Assembly (NCBI GenBank): GCA_031291235.1
Contig: JARLJL010000009.1
Coordinates: 1 to 64,000 of the forward strand
Origin: Sulfuriferula sp.
GTDB taxonomy: Bacteria > Pseudomonadota > Gammaproteobacteria > Burkholderiales > Sulfuriferulaceae
Length of the DNA: 64,000 bases
Direction of reading: 5' to 3'
This document shows, one piece after another, positions 61,495 to 64,000 of this stretch. The notes under the pieces were generated by a model, which saw only the letters and a list, made by a program, of their open reading frames with translations, was not told the DNA's origin and made no database searches. How positions within the stretch are numbered: the first letter of the stretch is position 1; every line of letters starts with the position of its first letter. Both the position numbers and the translations under genes were made by a program.

Positions 61495-62352
61495 ATGCTC
61501 GCTTTAATGCAAGCCGACCCGGTATTATTCACTATCGCATGCGGGGTAGTGGGACTATTGGTCGGCAGTTTCCTTAACGTGGTGATTTATCGCTTACCCA
61601 AAATCATGGAACGCGAGTGGCACGAACAGTGTGCCGCACTCAATGATCAACCTGTCTCCGATCAGGCGCCATTCAGCCTATCGGTACCGCGTTCTGCATG
61701 TCCGTCATGCGGGCACAAAATCAGCGCGCTGGAAAACATTCCCATCGTCAGCTATCTGTGGCTGCGCGGCAAATGTGCCGGTTGCAACACGCGCATCAGC
61801 CCGCGTTATCCCGTCATTGAGGCCCTGACCGGGATATTGTCGGCGGCAGCTGCCGGCCATTTCGGCATGAACGCCAGCGCGATTGGTGCAATCTTCCTGA
61901 TCTGGGCATTGATTGCACTCACCTTTATCGATTTCGATATCCAATTGCTGCCGGACAGCATTACCCTGCCATTATTATGGCTGGGGCTGTTATTCAACCT
62001 GCAATCGACCTTCGTCCCGCTGCAGTCCGCCGTCATCGGCGCAATGGTCGGTTATTTGAGCCTATGGAGCATATATTGGCTGTTCAAACTCGCCACAGGT
62101 AAGGAAGGTATGGGTTTTGGCGATTTCAAATTGCTCGCTGCAATTGGCGCATGGCTGGGCTGGAGCATGCTGCCGCTCGTCATTTTACTGTCTTCGGCAG
62201 TCGGCGCCATAGTCGGCATCATCCTGATCATACTGGCCAAACAGGGCCGCTCAGTGCCTATTCCGTTCGGCCCCTATCTGGCAGGCGGCGGGCTGATTGC
62301 CCTGTTTTGGGGCCCAGGCATCATGCAAAGCTATCTTGCGACGCTCACATGA
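61495..62352 (+). CDS. pilD: Prepilin peptidase/N-methyltransferase PilD
   Basis: A 285-residue aspartic membrane peptidase. It carries the four-cysteine zinc motif in ACPSCGHKISALENIPIVSY and RGKCAGCNTRISPRYPVIEA. The catalytic aspartates appear in LTFIDFDIQLLPDSIT and GMGFGDFKLLAAIGAWLGW (GxGD motif). About seven helices follow the cysteine domain. It cuts and methylates prepilins. The frame extends to 61429 inside pilC; the ATG at 61495 gives the normal start. The stop overlaps the coaE start (ATGA). Confidence 0.94.
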   Translation: MLALMQADPVLFTIACGVVGLLVGSFLNVVIYRLPKIMEREWHEQCAALNDQPVSDQAPFSLSVPRSACPSCGHKISALENIPIVSYLWLRGKCAGCNTRISPRYPVIEALTGILSAAAAGHFGMNASAIGAIFLIWALIALTFIDFDIQLLPDSITLPLLWLGLLFNLQSTFVPLQSAVIGAMVGYLSLWSIYWLFKLATGKEGMGFGDFKLLAAIGAWLGWSMLPLVILLSSAVGAIVGIILIILAKQGRSVPIPFGPYLAGGGLIALFWGPGIMQSYLATLT

Positions 62353-62969
62353 CATTCATAGTCGGGCTGACCGGCGGCATAGGCTGCGGCAAAACCACCG
62401 TGAGCCAGCTGTTTGCCGAACTAGGTGTATCCATTATCGATACGGATGAAATTGCCCATGTGCTTACTGCCGCACACGGCCCCGCCATCCCGGCAATCGC
62501 CGACGTATTCGGCACCGATTACATTGATGAACATGGCGCACTGAATCGCACGCTGATGCGCGAGCTCGTTTTCAATGATGCCGCGGCCAAGGACAAACTG
62601 GAAGCAATCCTGCATCCCATGATTTATCAGTCTGTCATCGAAGCAATAGCACGACATACGGATGCTGCCTATATATTATTGGCAGTACCACTGTTAATTG
62701 AAACCGGACGTTATTTACATCTGGTGCAACGCATACTGGTAGTCGATTGCGATGAACAGCAACAAATCAGCCGCACCATGGCGCGCAGTAATTTAAGCGC
62801 CAATGCCGTGCAGCGCATTATGGCAAATCAAGCTTCCCGACAACAGCGATTACAGCAAGCAGACGATGTCATCCTGAATCAGGACACACCCGAGCTGACG
62901 CAGCAGCAAGTAATGCAATTGCACCAAAGTTACCTATTGCAGGCGCATAACTTGTCCACAACGCATTAG
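62349..62969 (+). CDS. coaE: Dephospho-CoA kinase CoaE
   Basis: A 206-residue P-loop kinase: FIVGLTGGIGCGKTTVSQLF (Walker A), IIDTDEIAHVLTAAHGPAIP (acceptor-side motif), HPMIYQSVIEAIARH, and PLLIETGRYLHLVQRILVVD. It makes coenzyme A from dephospho-CoA. The frame extends upstream inside pilD, but the ATG at 62349 is at the P-loop start and gives a four-base overlap. pilB-pilC-pilD-coaE-zapD-yacG is a conserved gammaproteobacterial and betaproteobacterial order. Confidence 0.95.
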   Translation: MTFIVGLTGGIGCGKTTVSQLFAELGVSIIDTDEIAHVLTAAHGPAIPAIADVFGTDYIDEHGALNRTLMRELVFNDAAAKDKLEAILHPMIYQSVIEAIARHTDAAYILLAVPLLIETGRYLHLVQRILVVDCDEQQQISRTMARSNLSANAVQRIMANQASRQQRLQQADDVILNQDTPELTQQQVMQLHQSYLLQAHNLSTTH

Positions 62970-63042
62970 CATTTGCCAACACAAACCTTATCATGTCAGA
63001 ATCCAGTTTGCATTCCATGCTTGCCATTACGCAACCCAACTC

Positions 63043-63795
63043 GTGATTCATTACGAATACCCACTCAGTGAGCGTGTCCGCACCTTACTTCGACTAGAGA
63101 GCTTATTTCAAAAAGCGCTCTATTTTGCCACGCTTGACGATCCGCTGCCGCATCATGCAGCTTTGCTAGCCATTTTCGAAATCATCGAGGTAGCTGCACG
63201 CGCCGATTTGAAGTCGGATATTCTGCAAGAGCTGGAACGACAACGTCAGGGACTGGAACCGCTACGCCGCAATGCCGCCATAGATCAGAACAAACTTACC
63301 GAAATACTCACGGAAATCAGCCAATGCCTGAAATCCATCCACGGCCTTGCGGGGAAACCCGGGCAGCACCTCAAGGATTATGAATGGCTGATGAACGTCA
63401 AACAACGTGCCAACATACCGGGAGGCACCTGCGAGTTCGACCTCCCTGCTTACCACTACTGGCTACACACCGCAGTTGCACAGCGCCGTGCCGATCTTGC
63501 GGCATGGATCACACCCATGCTGCCTATCTACCAGGGTTTGAGCGTCGTACTGAAATTGTTGCGGGAAAGCGGGCAAACGCAGCCGGTACTGGCCATTAAG
63601 GGCGGGTATCAACAAATGCTGGGCGGGCGCAATGCACAATTGCTCAAAATCAGCCTCAATCAAAACCTACCCTGTGTACCGGAAACCAGCGCCAATAAAT
63701 ATGCCCTCAGTATACGTTTTCTCACTGTCACCCAGGAGCACCCCAGCCAGTGTACGGAAAATATCGAATTTAACCTGACGTTCTGCAACCTATGA
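63043..63795 (+). CDS. zapD: Cell division protein ZapD
   Basis: A 250-residue FtsZ-associated protein. It starts at GTG with [20 protein letters not shown], the diagnostic ZapD N terminus. An alpha-helical domain follows, with a C-terminal beta-strand domain ([20 protein letters not shown]). ZapD bundles FtsZ filaments at the septum. It precedes yacG with a four-base overlap. A 73-base gap separates it from coaE. Confidence 0.93.
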   Translation: MIHYEYPLSERVRTLLRLESLFQKALYFATLDDPLPHHAALLAIFEIIEVAARADLKSDILQELERQRQGLEPLRRNAAIDQNKLTEILTEISQCLKSIHGLAGKPGQHLKDYEWLMNVKQRANIPGGTCEFDLPAYHYWLHTAVAQRRADLAAWITPMLPIYQGLSVVLKLLRESGQTQPVLAIKGGYQQMLGGRNAQLLKISLNQNLPCVPETSANKYALSIRFLTVTQEHPSQCTENIEFNLTFCNL

Positions 63796-63980
63796 AACCG
63801 CCCGCCATAGTCAAATGCCCGACTTGTCAGAAACCCGTCGAATGGGTGCCGTCCAATCGTTATCGCCCGTTCTGTTCAGAACGCTGCCGCCTGATCGATT
63901 TGGGACAATGGGCAAATGAGGCATATAGCGTACCGGCTTCCGCACCGCCGGATCAGGACACTGACACTCCGCTTAACTAG
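63792..63980 (+). CDS. yacG: DNA gyrase inhibitor YacG
   Basis: A 62-residue zinc protein with the four-cysteine site [10 protein letters not shown] and [19 protein letters not shown], matching YacG in length and in the invariant RLIDLGxW stretch. It binds zinc and inhibits gyrase in E. coli. It starts inside the zapD stop (ATGA) and ends 20 bases before the window edge. Confidence 0.94.
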   Translation: MKPPAIVKCPTCQKPVEWVPSNRYRPFCSERCRLIDLGQWANEAYSVPASAPPDQDTDTPLN

Positions 63981-64000
63981 CAGCCGCCTGCCCGCATGGT

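Noticed and set aside
1-64000. tRNA genes, rRNA genes, CRISPR arrays and complete insertion sequences
   Set aside because: I looked for cloverleaf-like stretches, regularly spaced repeats and transposase frames and saw none; short tRNA genes could be missed without a covariance search.

Overview
The window looks like part of the chromosome of a chemolithotrophic, sulfur-oxidising betaproteobacterium of the Sulfuriferula/Sulfuricella/Gallionellaceae kind. This rests on gene content (a complete sHdr-lipoate sulfur oxidation locus next to soeABC, with betaproteobacterial housekeeping blocks) and on protein style; no 16S gene is present, so the placement is inference. No tRNA, rRNA, CRISPR array or intact insertion sequence was seen.

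Layout. 1-2640: a gene-free edge, a ccdAB toxin-antitoxin pair with a recognisable operator-promoter, a MerR regulator with a carboxymuconolactone decarboxylase-like gene, and a small outer-membrane barrel. 2940-11995: a same-strand block of exbD, tonB, a TonB-dependent receptor, exbB, a PhoD-like phosphatase, a transglutaminase-like protein, a nucleotide pyrophosphatase/phosphodiesterase-type phosphatase and an unknown secreted protein. It reads as a self-contained TonB-driven phosphoester-scavenging locus. 12022-20377 (minus): a spherulin-4-like secreted protein, a methyltransferase, dsbC, two UbiH/UbiF-type hydroxylases, pepP, an unknown gene, and murU-amgK for cell-wall recycling. 20444-31889 (plus): lptD-surA-pdxA-rsmA, a YbjN-like gene, a membrane TPR protein and an AddA/RecB-like helicase-nuclease. 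31919-38378 (minus): glyS-glyQ, an EnvZ/OmpR two-component pair and a FadL-family porin.

38608-56435 (minus) is the core of the window, about 18 kb of sulfur oxidation genes transcribed in the order soeA-soeB-soeC-rhodanese-tusA-dsrE3A, a 250-nt gap, hdrC1-hdrB1-hdrA-hyp-hdrC2-hdrB2-lbpA-dsrE3B-lbpA, then lipS1-sLpl(AB)-lipT-lipS2. The expected flow is: the rhodanese, TusA and DsrE3A pass sulfane sulfur to the cytoplasmic sHdr complex, LbpA carries the lipoyl cofactor, the lip genes build that cofactor on LbpA, sHdr releases sulfite, and SoeABC oxidises sulfite to sulfate with electrons going to quinone. No dedicated regulator is encoded in this block, but a dyad fills the spacer of a candidate promoter before hdrC1, and several strong intercistronic hairpins divide the transcript.

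56695-63980 (plus): a small unknown gene divergent from soeA, a HlyC/CorC-type CBS membrane protein, pilB-pilC-pilD, coaE, zapD and yacG.

Start codons were moved from the longest open frame where a Shine-Dalgarno sequence, a signal peptide or a neighbouring gene decides it; these cases are stated. All functions are inferred from sequence motifs and family knowledge without database searches.
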